A DNA stretch of 22,869 nucleotides from VAZQ01 sp040510075 (GCA_040510075.1 JBEVJT010000342.1:1-22869); one strand, 5' to 3'; shown: positions 7,345 to 15,741, counted from the stretch's first letter. The notes: generated by a model not told the origin, from the sequence alone. Numbers and translations: made by a program.

Positions 7345-7827
7345 ATGGCCGATACGCGTGGCTATCCGTCCATGACGGCATTGTTGGCGCTCCTTGCGAT
7401 GGCGGGCTATCAAAATCGTGAAAAGATCGGGGAGTGGCTGAAGACGGCGCAGCGCAAAATGGAGCCCGGCGCGCAAGGACCTGGAGCAGGCGCGCAAGGG
7501 AATCTCCCGGGAAACCTCGGTGGAATGCTGGCGGGAAGCAGCGTCGGGGAGATGTTGAGCAAGGGGCTGAGCGATCTGGTCGACAGATTCAAAAAGGCCG
7601 GTCACGGTGAGGCAGCCGATTCTTGGGTCGGTCACGGCCCAAACAAACAGATTGCGCCTCCTGCACTGGAAAAAACGATCGGGCCAGACATATTGGACAC
7701 ATTGTCGCAGCAGACCGGACTGTCTCGAGAAGAGATCGTGGCGAGGCTCTCAAAAAACCTCCCCGAGGCAGTCGACAGGTATACCCCGCAGGGCCGAATT
7801 CCCACTCCTTCTGAGAGTGGCATGTGA
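7345..7827 (+). CDS. YidB family (DUF937) protein
   Basis: The 160-residue protein has an N-terminal helical part (about 8-40), a Gly/Pro/Gln-rich linker (about 41-65) and the conserved YidB region (about 66-150). That region includes LSDLVDRFKKAGHGEAADSW, VGHGPNK and a C-terminal helical segment with TGLSREEIVARLSKNLPEAVD. No signal peptide or catalytic site is evident, and the family function is not established. AGGAG at 7330-7334 precedes the ATG at 7345. The pairing with a YmgE-type stress protein suggests a joint role in envelope or general stress, which is inference. The pair interrupts the liv operon, lying between livG and livF. Confidence 0.87.
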   Translation: MADTRGYPSMTALLALLAMAGYQNREKIGEWLKTAQRKMEPGAQGPGAGAQGNLPGNLGGMLAGSSVGEMLSKGLSDLVDRFKKAGHGEAADSWVGHGPNKQIAPPALEKTIGPDILDTLSQQTGLSREEIVARLSKNLPEAVDRYTPQGRIPTPSESGM

Positions 7828-7863
7828 GGCCGCACGCAGAGCGTCTGAGTTCGTCTCCCACCA

Positions 7864-7894
7864 AAGGGGGTTAGCCTGAGAGGTTACACCCCTT
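7864..7894 (+). terminator. weak stem-loop after the YidB-like gene
   Basis: AAGGGG (7864-7869) can pair with CCCCTT (7889-7894) across a 19-base loop, 37 bases after the YidB stop and shortly before livF. No T-run follows, so termination is doubtful. Confidence 0.2.
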
Positions 7895-7930
7895 GAGCGC
7901 GCCGGAGTTTGCCGCCCGCAATGAATATGG

Positions 7931-8662
7931 ATGCTCGAACTCCGCAGTCTTGAAGTCCGATACGGCGCAATTGTTGCGGTGCGCGCCGTTGATCTTAAAG
8001 TCGAACGCGGGGAGATCGTCACGCTCATCGGCGCCAATGGGGCCGGTAAGAGCACGATCACGCGAGCGGTGGCGGGCCTTCTGCCCTTTGGCGGCGAAGT
8101 TCTTTATCAGGGCCGCAGTCTCCGGGGCGCTCCTGCAGAGGATATCGTGCGGTCGGGCATTGCGCTCGTCCCGGAAGGCCGCGGCATTCTCGGCCGCATG
8201 ACGGTGCGCGAAAACCTGCTCATGGGTACCTATTGCCGGCGGGACCGTTCGGTCGCGCAGACGCAAATTGCAACCATGCTGGAGCGCTTTCCCATTTTGG
8301 CGGAACGCCGGAATGTGCTTGCGAGCCTCCTCAGTGGTGGCGAGCAGCAGATATTGTCCATTGCGCGCGCGCTCCTCACCGAGCCGCGTTTGCTCATGCT
8401 TGACGAGCCATCGCTCGGGCTTGCGCCGAAATGGGTCACGCAGGTGTTCGGTCTTCTCTCAGATCTGCGCCGGCTGGGCATCACCATTCTGCTCGTCGAA
8501 CAGAAGGCGCGACAGGCTTTGCGTATCGCGGATCGCGCCTACCTTCTCGAAACGGGGCGCGTGGTCGCCTCCGGTTCCGCTGCCGCTCTCGCGCAGGATT
8601 GCGTGGTATCTGATACGTTTCTCGGCGGCCACGCATCGCAGCGGAACACATCCGTACTGTAG
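7931..8662 (+). CDS. livF: ABC transporter ATP-binding protein (LivF family)
   Basis: The 243-residue second ATPase of a Liv-type importer has Walker A GANGAGKST (34-42), the signature LSGGEQQILSIARAL and Walker B LLMLDEPSLGLAP with the LivF-typical GLAP continuation. It should pair with LivG on the cytoplasmic face of the LivHM channel encoded upstream. The gene is separated from livG by about 1.7 kb holding a repeat, an antisense DUF3597 gene and a stress pair. It therefore needs its own promoter or read-through from the YmgE/YidB unit. The ATG at 7931 begins with the family-typical MLELRSLEVRYG; no strong Shine-Dalgarno is visible. Confidence 0.93.
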   Translation: MLELRSLEVRYGAIVAVRAVDLKVERGEIVTLIGANGAGKSTITRAVAGLLPFGGEVLYQGRSLRGAPAEDIVRSGIALVPEGRGILGRMTVRENLLMGTYCRRDRSVAQTQIATMLERFPILAERRNVLASLLSGGEQQILSIARALLTEPRLLMLDEPSLGLAPKWVTQVFGLLSDLRRLGITILLVEQKARQALRIADRAYLLETGRVVASGSAAALAQDCVVSDTFLGGHASQRNTSVL

Positions 8663-8698
8663 TTCAGCCGAATACTTCTGTGTTTTCTGACAGCCGAA

Positions 8699-8738
8699 CT
8701 CCTGCGCGCTGATTTCTGAATGCCGCTGCTTGCAGGAG
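8699..8738. terminator. possible bidirectional hairpin between convergent genes
   Basis: CTCCTGC (8699-8705) and GCAGGAG (8732-8738) are perfect inverted arms separated by 26 bases. They lie in the short gap between livF and the oppositely oriented [2Fe-2S] gene. The position suits a bidirectional terminator, but the loop is long and T-runs are weak. Confidence 0.2.
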
Positions 8739-8764
8739 GCCCCTACAGGGAATGCTCATTCGTT

Positions 8765-9214
8765 TCAGATGCGCGCGGCCGCGTGGATCGCGGCGCGCAC
8801 GCGCTGATAGGTGCCGCAACGGCAGATATTCGTAATGCTCGCGTCGATATCGGCATCGCTGGGTCGCGGCTTCTCCTTGAGCAACGCCGCCACGGCCATG
8901 ATCATCCCGGACTGGCAATAGCCGCATTGAGGCACATCATGCTCGATCCAGGCCTTCTGCACCTTGTGCAAGGCGCCGTTCTCGCTCAGCCCCTCGATGG
9001 TCGTGATCTGCCGTCTCCCGACGCTGCCGACCGGCACGGAGCACGAGCGCGCCGGTACTCCATCGATGTGAACTATGCAGGCGCCGCACTGGGCAATGCC
9101 GCACCCGTATTTGGTCCCGGTCAACCCGATGCTGTCCCGCAAAATCCACAGAAGCGGCGTTTCCGGATCGACATCGAGCTCGTAGTTTCTGCCGTTCACG
9201 TTCAGCCCAAGCAT
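8765..9214 (-). CDS. (2Fe-2S)-binding small subunit of a molybdenum hydroxylase (isoquinoline 1-oxidoreductase alpha type)
   Basis: The 149-residue protein carries both [2Fe-2S] clusters of the xanthine oxidase/IorA/CoxS small-subunit family. The plant-type ferredoxin cluster uses Cys38, Cys43, Cys46 and Cys58. The helical C-terminal domain supplies Cys97 and Cys100 (CGYCQSGM), and Cys131 and Cys133 (CRCGTYQR). Such subunits pass electrons away from a large molybdopterin subunit that hydroxylates N-heterocycles or oxidises aldehydes. The N-terminus LNVNGRNYELDVDPETPLLW is typical, so the start at 9214 is secure and GGAG lies just upstream. Unusually, no large subunit follows: downstream is the convergent livF and upstream is a divergent hydrolase. 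It is either an orphan electron carrier or works with a subunit encoded elsewhere. Confidence 0.93.
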   Translation of the reverse strand: MLGLNVNGRNYELDVDPETPLLWILRDSIGLTGTKYGCGIAQCGACIVHIDGVPARSCSVPVGSVGRRQITTIEGLSENGALHKVQKAWIEHDVPQCGYCQSGMIMAVAALLKEKPRPSDADIDASITNICRCGTYQRVRAAIHAAARI

Positions 9215-9370
9215 CCGTACTCCATTCAGAGACTCAGAGTTGATTCCCTGAAATTTAACGCTCTGCTGCCCCGCCCGCTAGCGCATTACGCCCCTGGCGC
9301 AAAAACGACGGATGGAACCGTGCTCGCTGCCGGGTCTTGTTGTGGCGCAGTCTTCCTTGAGCGCGTGTGA

Positions 9371-9976
9371 ATGGCCAACGAGCTTATCCCAATTCCGCTT
9401 ACCGCCAGGACCGTGCATTTGTGCGTCGACATGCAGCGCATATTCTCGACCCAAGGTCCCTGGCCGACCCCCTGGATGGAGCGCGTGCTGCCCGTGGTTG
9501 CAGAACTGGCGGGGCGCCATCCCGCTCGCACGGTTTTCACACGATTCATTACGCCGAGGCGGCCGGACGACATGCCGGGGATGTGGCAGCGTTATTACAC
9601 GCGCTGGCGAGGAGCCACGCGGGAGTGCCTTGACCCGGAGCTCCTCGAGCTTCTGCCGCCCCTTGCGCGGCTCTGCCCCCCTGCCGTCGTGATCGACAAA
9701 TCCAGGTATTCCGCCTTCGCCGAGCCTGCGCTGTTCGCGCACCTGCAGGCACGAGGCGCCGATGGCCTGATCGTCACCGGCTCAGAAACCGACGTCTGCG
9801 TTCTTGCCACCGTGCTCGGCGCGGTCGATCTCGGCTATCGGTTGATCCTGGTGACCGACGCGGTATGCAGTTCCTCGGACGAAGGCCATGACGCTCTGCT
9901 GCAGGTATACAATCGGCGCTACAGCGAGCAGATCGAGACGGCCACTGCGCAGGCCATCTTGTCCCGGTGGCATTGA
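9371..9976 (+). CDS. isochorismatase-family cysteine hydrolase
   Basis: The 201-residue protein has the Asp-Lys-Cys triad of the family: Asp20 in LCVDMQRIF, Lys110 in VIDKSRYSAF and Cys143 in GSETDVCVLAT. The cis-peptide turn before the cysteine region is also preserved in pattern. The fold hydrolyses C-N bonds in amides such as nicotinamide, maleamate, carbamates or ureides, or more rarely an enol ether in isochorismate. The presence of the nucleophilic Cys favours amidase-type chemistry. The specific substrate is not evident. The gene overlaps or abuts the thioredoxin-reductase-like gene, so they are co-transcribed. The region between it and the divergent [2Fe-2S] gene is about 156 bp and may hold both promoters. 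Confidence 0.88.
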   Translation: MANELIPIPLTARTVHLCVDMQRIFSTQGPWPTPWMERVLPVVAELAGRHPARTVFTRFITPRRPDDMPGMWQRYYTRWRGATRECLDPELLELLPPLARLCPPAVVIDKSRYSAFAEPALFAHLQARGADGLIVTGSETDVCVLATVLGAVDLGYRLILVTDAVCSSSDEGHDALLQVYNRRYSEQIETATAQAILSRWH

Positions 9977-9981
9977 TACCC

Positions 9982-10873
9982 ATGCGCTCGCGGTGGGAAT
10001 GTCTGATCGTGGGCGGCGGCCCCGCCGGACTCACTGCTGCAATCTACCTCGCGCGTTATCGACGGCGCGTTCTGTTGGCTGATGCGGCCAACAGCAGGGC
10101 CGAAGCTATTCCCAAGAGCCACAATCATCCGGGCTTCGCCGGCGGCGTTTCAGGACATGAATTGCTTGCGCGGTTACGCCGGCAGGCGCGGCGTTACGAA
10201 GTCGAGATAATGAACGTGAAGATAGAAAAACTGGAGAAGTCGAATGGCCATTTTGTCGCGAAAGGCGCTGGCGCGCCGCTGGAGGCAGATCGTGTGCTAC
10301 TGGCAACCGGAATAACGGACGCGAGTCCAGCGCTTCCCGGTTTGCAACGGGCCATCGCAAACGGGCTCTTGCGCTATTGTCCTATCTGCGACGGTTACGA
10401 AGCGCTCGACAAGAAGATCGCAGTGGTCGGCCCGTTGCAACATGCTTGCAAGAAAGCGGTGTTTCTTCGCACCTATTCGCGATCAGTAACCGTCCTCCCG
10501 CTCGATGGCGCGGATGGGCGGAGCGCGAGCCTGCGCGGGCAAGGGATCGAGCTTGCACCGGCGGCGCCGGAGCATTTTCAGCAGAGTTCATCTGGCGTGT
10601 CCGTCAGACTGCAAAATGAGCAGTGGCGGGAATTTGATGTGCTCTATTCCGCGCTCGGGTGCATCGTGCATTCGGAACTTGCGACCGCATTGGGGGCGCG
10701 CTGCAATGAGCTGGGGAATCTCGAGGTCGATTCCTCGCAATGCACGTCAATCGAGGGCCTGCCATGCGGCAGGTGACGTAGTCTCCGACCTGCACCAGTT
10801 CAGTGTCGCGGAAGGCCATGCCGCCATCGCGGCAACCGCCATTCACAACGGCCTGCCGCGCAATTTCAGATGA
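9982..10873 (+). pseudogene. thioredoxin-reductase-like FAD/NAD(P) oxidoreductase, frameshifted near the C-terminus
   Basis: The protein starts with the FAD-binding motif GGGPAG and contains a CPICDGYE segment matching the redox-active CxxC of thioredoxin reductase and similar flavoproteins. The second nucleotide site reads VVGPLQHACKKA rather than the usual GxGxxA form, so NADPH binding may be weakened. After IEGL the frame meets a TGA at 10774-10776. The frame shifted by one base continues with AAGDVVSDLHQ and GHAAIAATAIHN, the expected FAD-binding C-terminus, to a TGA at 10871-10873. One extra C around 10762-10763 explains the break. It is either a recent inactivating mutation or a sequencing error. 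The start could also be the GTG at 9967, which overlaps the hydrolase gene. Confidence 0.82.
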
Positions 10874-10877
10874 AATT

Positions 10878-10897
10878 CTCTTCCCCCGAGGGCAGAG
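10878..10897. terminator. probable bidirectional terminator between convergent genes
   Basis: CTCTTCCC (10878-10885) pairs with GGGCAGAG (10890-10897) with one mismatch and a four-base loop, and T-rich sequence follows on the plus strand (CGTTATTCCTT). It sits exactly between the flavoprotein gene and the end of the topoisomerase gene on the other strand. Confidence 0.4.
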
Positions 10898-10906
10898 CGT
10901 TATTCC

Positions 10907-12085
10907 TTATGATGCGCGGCCATGTACGCCAGGGTTTGCTTTCGCTTGACGACTCTCCCCCGCTTGGCGGGAAAGCGACGAGAGGCTCTCCTCGAGCTTG
11001 TCCTTGAGCGTACGACTCAAGCGCTCCTCGAGGAAAGCAACTACGGCTGTTTCCTGCGGCGTGAGCGGATCCTTGCGCGCCTCCTGCTCCGCTTCGTCTT
11101 TGATCTGCAATGAAAGTTGCCCTTCCGCATAGGCTTGCAGGATCTCCGGGTGCACGTAGCACTTCCGGCATATGGTGACGGTGTTGCCGAGCCGCGCCGC
11201 CACCTGCTCGATTGCCGCCTTGATATTCCGCTTGAGCGCCGCTTTGCCTTCGAAGCCCTCAACCTCGTGCAACGCAAGCGCGGCCAAAACGGTGCCGTGC
11301 CACGTCCTGAAATCCTTCGCGCTGATCTCCCGTCCGGTGATTTCCCGCAGGTAAGAATTGACATCGGAGGAGGTCACGTTCCTGAGCTCGCCGCTTTCGT
11401 CGAAATATTGGAACAGCTCCTGCCCGGGCAGTTCCTGGCACGCGCGAACGATCTTCGCGATGCGCCGATCGCGCACCTGTAATCGCCAGATCTTGCCGCC
11501 TTTGCCCTTGAAGTGAAACTTCAAGTCGGATCCGTTGACCGCGACGTGCCGGTTGCGCAACGTGGTCAAGCCATAGCTCTTGTTGTCCTTCGCGTAGCTG
11601 TCGTTGCCGACGCGGATGAGCGTTGCTTCCATGAGGTCGACAATCGTCGCCAGCACTTTGTCGCGTGAAAGGCCGTTTAGCCCCATGTGCTCCTTCACCT
11701 TGGCGCGGATGGCTGGCAGGCTTTTGGCGAACTCTACGATATGCTCGTATTTGGTGGTGTCGCGGATCTCGCGGAAAGCCGGATGGTAGCGGTACTGCTT
11801 GCGCCCCTTTGCATCTCGCCCGGTTGCTTGCAGGTGGCCGTTGCTCTTGGAGCAGATCCAGACGTCGGTCCAGGCCGGCGGGATCGCGAGCTTGCGGATG
11901 CGCTTGATAATGGCTTTGTCGTGGATCTCGGTGCCTGACACCCCGAAATAGACAAAGCGGGAGCGGCATTTCTTCCGGCGGATGCCGGGCTCCATGTCAC
12001 TGACATAGGTCAGCCCGGCATTTTCGGCGGCTTCCTGCGGGTCCGCGGGCGAGCCTTCCGAGACAGAAGAATTTGGCGCGAGCAA
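10907..12085 (-). CDS. DNA topoisomerase IB
   Basis: The 392-residue protein is of the bacterial poxvirus-type IB family, which relaxes supercoils by a transient 3'-phosphotyrosyl link. Catalytic features are visible: Arg158 in LIRVGNDSYAKDNKSYGL, the KDFRTWHGT block (Arg260 and His263) and the nucleophile Tyr310 in ICRKCYVHP. The N-terminal DNA-clamp domain spans roughly 25-130 (RIRKLAIPPAWTDVWIC). The C-terminal 60 residues are charged and family-variable. The start is a TTG at 12085 with GGAGGTG ideally spaced upstream, which decides in favour of this rare start; the first internal Met is at residue 31. The gene stands alone. Such enzymes occur in many Hyphomicrobiales as an accessory topoisomerase. 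Confidence 0.93.
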   Translation of the reverse strand: MLAPNSSVSEGSPADPQEAAENAGLTYVSDMEPGIRRKKCRSRFVYFGVSGTEIHDKAIIKRIRKLAIPPAWTDVWICSKSNGHLQATGRDAKGRKQYRYHPAFREIRDTTKYEHIVEFAKSLPAIRAKVKEHMGLNGLSRDKVLATIVDLMEATLIRVGNDSYAKDNKSYGLTTLRNRHVAVNGSDLKFHFKGKGGKIWRLQVRDRRIAKIVRACQELPGQELFQYFDESGELRNVTSSDVNSYLREITGREISAKDFRTWHGTVLAALALHEVEGFEGKAALKRNIKAAIEQVAARLGNTVTICRKCYVHPEILQAYAEGQLSLQIKDEAEQEARKDPLTPQETAVVAFLEERLSRTLKDKLEESLSSLSRQAGESRQAKANPGVHGRAS

Positions 12086-12344
12086 TCTTCACCTCCAGCG
12101 AGGCAATCTCGTTGCGGGGGTGCGGGTTCCAATATCGCCTGTTGTCATCTGAAAAATGAGCTTTGCGGGTCCGCTGGAACCGCGCGCGCATTCCACGATT
12201 GAGGTCAGACGCGCCGGGGCTGCCGGATCGAACCCCCTGGCTCGATCGCGATGCTACATTAGCTCCACGCACCCCGGCGGCTGTTCCGGCAGCCACGCGA
12301 TCCCTATGCTAAAGCCTGCGGAGTTGCGAACGCGTGGAGGAATC

Positions 12345-13289
12345 ATGAGCTGGCAACCTGCGCAAGACCCGGTGCCCGGCGACCGCTTTTCTTGTGACGC
12401 CGTCGAGACGGTCATCGTGCCGCGCGCGCGAGACCTCGGCGGTTTCGAAGTGCGCCGGGCGCTTCCGTCTGTGCAGCGCCAGATGGTGGGCCCGTTTATC
12501 TTCTTCGATCAGATGGGCCCCGCAGCATTTCTGTTGGGAGCGGGACTCGACGTGCGGCCGCATCCACATATCGGATTGTCCACGCTCACTTATCTCTTCG
12601 ATGGCGAAATCATGCACCGGGACTCGCTCGGCACCGTAATGGCGATCCGTCCCGGCGAGCTGAACTGGATGACTGCCGGACGTGGCATCGCGCATTCCGA
12701 ACGCACGCCGCCGCTGTTGCGCCAGACCCCCGGCACAAAGCTGTTTGGAATCCAGAGCTGGGTTGCGCTTTCGCGAGAAGACGAAGAAACCGCGCCAGGC
12801 TTTTCCCACTACGGCGCGGGCGAAATCCCGCTTGTATCGGGCGAGGGCAAGACGGTGCGCGTCATCGCCGGGTCCATTCTCGGCAAGACCTCCCCGGTGA
12901 AAACTTCAAGCGCGATGTTCTATGCGGATGTGGCGCTCGCTGCCGGCGCCGCCGTCCCGCTCGATCCCGACTACGACGAGCGAGCGATCTACACGGTTTC
13001 CGGTGAACTCGACATCGCCGGGGACATCTTTGGCCCGGCACATCTCCTGGTTTTTCGGCCGGGGGATCGCATTACCGTAAAGGCCCGCAGCGATGCGCGT
13101 TTCTTGATGCTCGGCGGCGAACCCATGGATGGGCCGCGCTTCATCTGGTGGAATTTCGTTTCTTCGCGCAAGGAACGCATCGAGCAGGCCAAGGCCGACT
13201 GGCGTCAGGCGCGGTTTGGCAGCGTGCCGGGAGATTCGGAGTTCATTCCGCTTCCGGAGCCGGAGCCCAAAGTGGTCAATTATCCCTGA
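12345..13289 (+). CDS. pirin family protein
   Basis: The 314-residue bicupin protein fits the pirin family. The N-terminal cupin has the metal ligands His73 and His75 in RPHPHIGLSTLTY, and His117 with Glu119 in GRGIAHSERTP. The C-terminal cupin contains the conserved LxGEPMDGPRFIWWNFVSS-like segment near 255-275. Bacterial pirins bind Fe or Ni; some have quercetinase activity and others bind enzymes or regulators. The sequence does not distinguish these. I chose the ATG at 12345 because GGAGG lies at 12336-12340; the frame is open 63 codons further upstream, but that part is not family-like. The gene is divergent from topoisomerase IB across about 260 bp. Confidence 0.93.
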   Translation: MSWQPAQDPVPGDRFSCDAVETVIVPRARDLGGFEVRRALPSVQRQMVGPFIFFDQMGPAAFLLGAGLDVRPHPHIGLSTLTYLFDGEIMHRDSLGTVMAIRPGELNWMTAGRGIAHSERTPPLLRQTPGTKLFGIQSWVALSREDEETAPGFSHYGAGEIPLVSGEGKTVRVIAGSILGKTSPVKTSSAMFYADVALAAGAAVPLDPDYDERAIYTVSGELDIAGDIFGPAHLLVFRPGDRITVKARSDARFLMLGGEPMDGPRFIWWNFVSSRKERIEQAKADWRQARFGSVPGDSEFIPLPEPEPKVVNYP

Positions 13290-13448
13290 GCGTGCGGGCT
13301 GCGCGGTTGTGCTGCGCGAGTACATGCTCGCTCCTCTAACGCTGTAGACCGCTTCGCTCGCATTGGATCGCAGAGCGCGCCGGCGGAGCGACATCAGGGT
13401 TGGCTGTCCCGGATTTCGCTGCCGCTCAATCCGGGCTACGAAATCGAT

Positions 13449-15734
13449 ATGACCGAAAACGTGCGCGATCCGGTATGCGGAATGGCGGTAGACGACACGT
13501 CTCATCGCCACGAGCACCACGGCCGCACGTACTACTTCTGCTCGCGCGGCTGTCTCGCGAAATTTATCAGCCAACCTGACAAGTATCTGGCGCCGCAAGT
13601 CAGCCAGCCGGCTGCGTCAGGCGCGATTTACACCTGTCCGATGCATCCCGAGATCAGACAGGCGGACACGGGCGCCTGTCCCATATGCGGCATGGCTCTC
13701 GAGCCGGTACTCGTCTCGGCAGAGGCGGCTGCGAATCCCGAGCTTGCCGACATGCGCCGGCGTTTCTGGATCGCGCTTGTGCTGGCGCTTCCGGTCGTGG
13801 TGCTGGAAATGGCCGGCCATTTGATCGGGGCAATCCCGCACCTCAGCCACACCGCTTCCAACTGGATCCAGCTGTGTTTGGCGACGCCGGTCGTGCTTTG
13901 GGCGGGCTCGCCCTTTTTCGTACGCGCATGGTGCTCGCTGCTCACGCGCAATCTCAACATGTTCACGCTTATTGCAATGGGGACGGGCGTTGCATGGCTC
14001 TACAGCGTCATTGCGACCTTGGCCCCCGGCATTTTTCCCGCCGTGTTTCGCAGTGCCAGAGGTGCGGTTGCGGTCTATTTCGAGGCCGCGGCCGTAATCA
14101 CGGTGCTTGTGCTTCTCGGGCAGGTGCTGGAACTGCGAGCGCGCGAAAGCACGAGTGGTGCAATCCGCTCGCTGCTCGACCTCGCGCCCAAAACGGCGCG
14201 GCGCATCCTGTCAGGTGACCGAGAAGAGGAGGTGCCGCTCGAACGCGTTCAGGTCGGAGATCAGCTGCGGGTGCGGCCGGGCGAGAAGGTGCCCGTCGAT
14301 GGACTCGTGCTCGGGGGACGCAGCGCCGTGGACGAGTCCATGGTGACGGGCGAGTCCATGCCGATAGCCAAAGAAGTCGGTGCAAACGTCATCGGCGGCA
14401 CCATGAATCATTCGGGGAGCCTCGTTATCGAAGCTCGCAAGGTCGGCCGCGACACTGTGCTGGCGCAGATCGTGAATCTGGTCGCAGAAGCACAGCGGAG
14501 CCGCGCGCCCATCCAGCGGCTCGCCGATCAGGTTTCGGCTTGGTTCGTGCCAACGGTGATCGCCATCGCATTTCTTGCGTTCACCACATGGGCGGTCTGG
14601 GGTCCCGAGCCGCGCATGGCTTTCGGGCTGGTCGCAGCCGTGGCGGTGCTGATCATTGCCTGCCCGTGTGCGCTGGGATTAGCGACGCCGATGTCCATCA
14701 TGGTGGGGGTAGGGCGCGGAGCGCAGTCGGGCGTGCTGATCAAGAACGCCGAAGCGCTCGAGCGAATGGAAAAGGTGAACACGCTCGTCATCGATAAGAC
14801 CGGCACCTTGACGGAAGGGAGACCCGCCGTGACCGCGATTGTTGCGGCTGATGGTTTTTCCGAAACAGCGGTGTTGCGCCTTGCTGCGAGCGTCGAGCGC
14901 GTCAGCGAGCACCCGATCGCGCTCGCAATCGTGCGGGCCGCCGAGGAGCGCAGCATATCGCCGGCCGCCGTGCTCGATTTCGACACGCAAGCGGGGAGGG
15001 GAGCGGTTGGCACAGTCGAAGGCAGCCGGGTTGTGTTGGGCAATGCGAGATTTCTCGCCGAGCTCGGCATCGATCCGGGCGCGCTTGCCGGGCAGGCAGG
15101 AGCGCTGCGCCAGGAGGGGGCCACAGCAATCTTCCTGGCGGTCGACGGGAACGCCGCTGCCGTCTTTGCGATCGCAGATCCCGTCAAATTGTCCACGCCG
15201 AAAGCGCTGCGAGATCTCAAGGCAGAGAACATCCGTGTGGTGATGCTCACCGGAGACAATTGGACGACCGCTAGGGCGGTCGCCCGCCGTCTCGGTATCG
15301 AGGAAGTCGAAGCGGAGGTGTTGCCAAAAGCAAAAGGCGACGTCGTTCAGCGCTACAGGGCGGCGGGGCGTGTCGTGGCCATGGCGGGCGATGGCATCAA
15401 CGATGCTCCCGCCCTTGCAGCGGCGGACGTGGGCATCGCGATGGGAACAGGAACGGATGTCGCCATGGAAAGCGCAGGGATCACACTGCTCAAGGGCGAT
15501 CTCACCGGCATCGTGCGGGCGCGCCGCCTGTCAGCTGCGGTGATGCGCAATATCAGGCAAAATCTGTTTTTCGCATTCATCTATAATGCGCTTGGGGTGC
15601 CGATCGCAGCCGGCATCCTCTATCCGTTTTTAGGTATCCTCCTGTCTCCGGTCATTGCCGCCGCCGCCATGGCATTCTCTTCCGTAAGCGTTGTGGCTAA
15701 TTCGTTGCGCCTGCGCGGCGTGCAGCTTTCGTAA
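13449..15734 (+). CDS. heavy-metal (copper-type) P1B ATPase with YHS and Cys-rich metal-binding N-terminus
   Basis: The 761-residue membrane pump exports a soft metal, most likely Cu(I). The N-terminus has a YHS-type module (DPVCGM at 7-12, YYFCSRGC at 28-35) followed by a heavy-metal-binding module (CPMHPEI at 63-69 and CPICGM at 77-82), and no classical HMA domain. About eight membrane helices follow, with the CPC metal site at 405-407 (IIACPCALGLATP), the phosphorylated Asp449 in DKTGTLTEG, the HP locus at 488-489 (SEHPIA), a TGD hinge and GDGINDAPAL. The actuator loop has VTGES. The CPC motif with Asn/Tyr and Met/Ser residues later in the membrane part fits the CopA-like P1B-1 group. No copper regulator, chaperone or oxidase gene adjoins it. 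Shine-Dalgarno is weak at the ATG. Confidence 0.94.
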   Translation: MTENVRDPVCGMAVDDTSHRHEHHGRTYYFCSRGCLAKFISQPDKYLAPQVSQPAASGAIYTCPMHPEIRQADTGACPICGMALEPVLVSAEAAANPELADMRRRFWIALVLALPVVVLEMAGHLIGAIPHLSHTASNWIQLCLATPVVLWAGSPFFVRAWCSLLTRNLNMFTLIAMGTGVAWLYSVIATLAPGIFPAVFRSARGAVAVYFEAAAVITVLVLLGQVLELRARESTSGAIRSLLDLAPKTARRILSGDREEEVPLERVQVGDQLRVRPGEKVPVDGLVLGGRSAVDESMVTGESMPIAKEVGANVIGGTMNHSGSLVIEARKVGRDTVLAQIVNLVAEAQRSRAPIQRLADQVSAWFVPTVIAIAFLAFTTWAVWGPEPRMAFGLVAAVAVLIIACPCALGLATPMSIMVGVGRGAQSGVLIKNAEALERMEKVNTLVIDKTGTLTEGRPAVTAIVAADGFSETAVLRLAASVERVSEHPIALAIVRAAEERSISPAAVLDFDTQAGRGAVGTVEGSRVVLGNARFLAELGIDPGALAGQAGALRQEGATAIFLAVDGNAAAVFAIADPVKLSTPKALRDLKAENIRVVMLTGDNWTTARAVARRLGIEEVEAEVLPKAKGDVVQRYRAAGRVVAMAGDGINDAPALAAADVGIAMGTGTDVAMESAGITLLKGDLTGIVRARRLSAAVMRNIRQNLFFAFIYNALGVPIAAGILYPFLGILLSPVIAAAAMAFSSVSVVANSLRLRGVQLS

Positions 15735-15741
15735 ATCTCGT

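Noticed and set aside
12211..12270. tRNA-like string on the minus strand (GGTTCGATCC at 12234-12225)
   Set aside because: The T-stem does not pair, the distance to any D-arm-like sequence is too short and no anticodon arm fits.
14528..15259. 243-codon open frame on the minus strand opposite the P-type ATPase
   Set aside because: It is a Ser/Ala/Thr/Arg-rich mirror of the conserved ATPase catalytic region.
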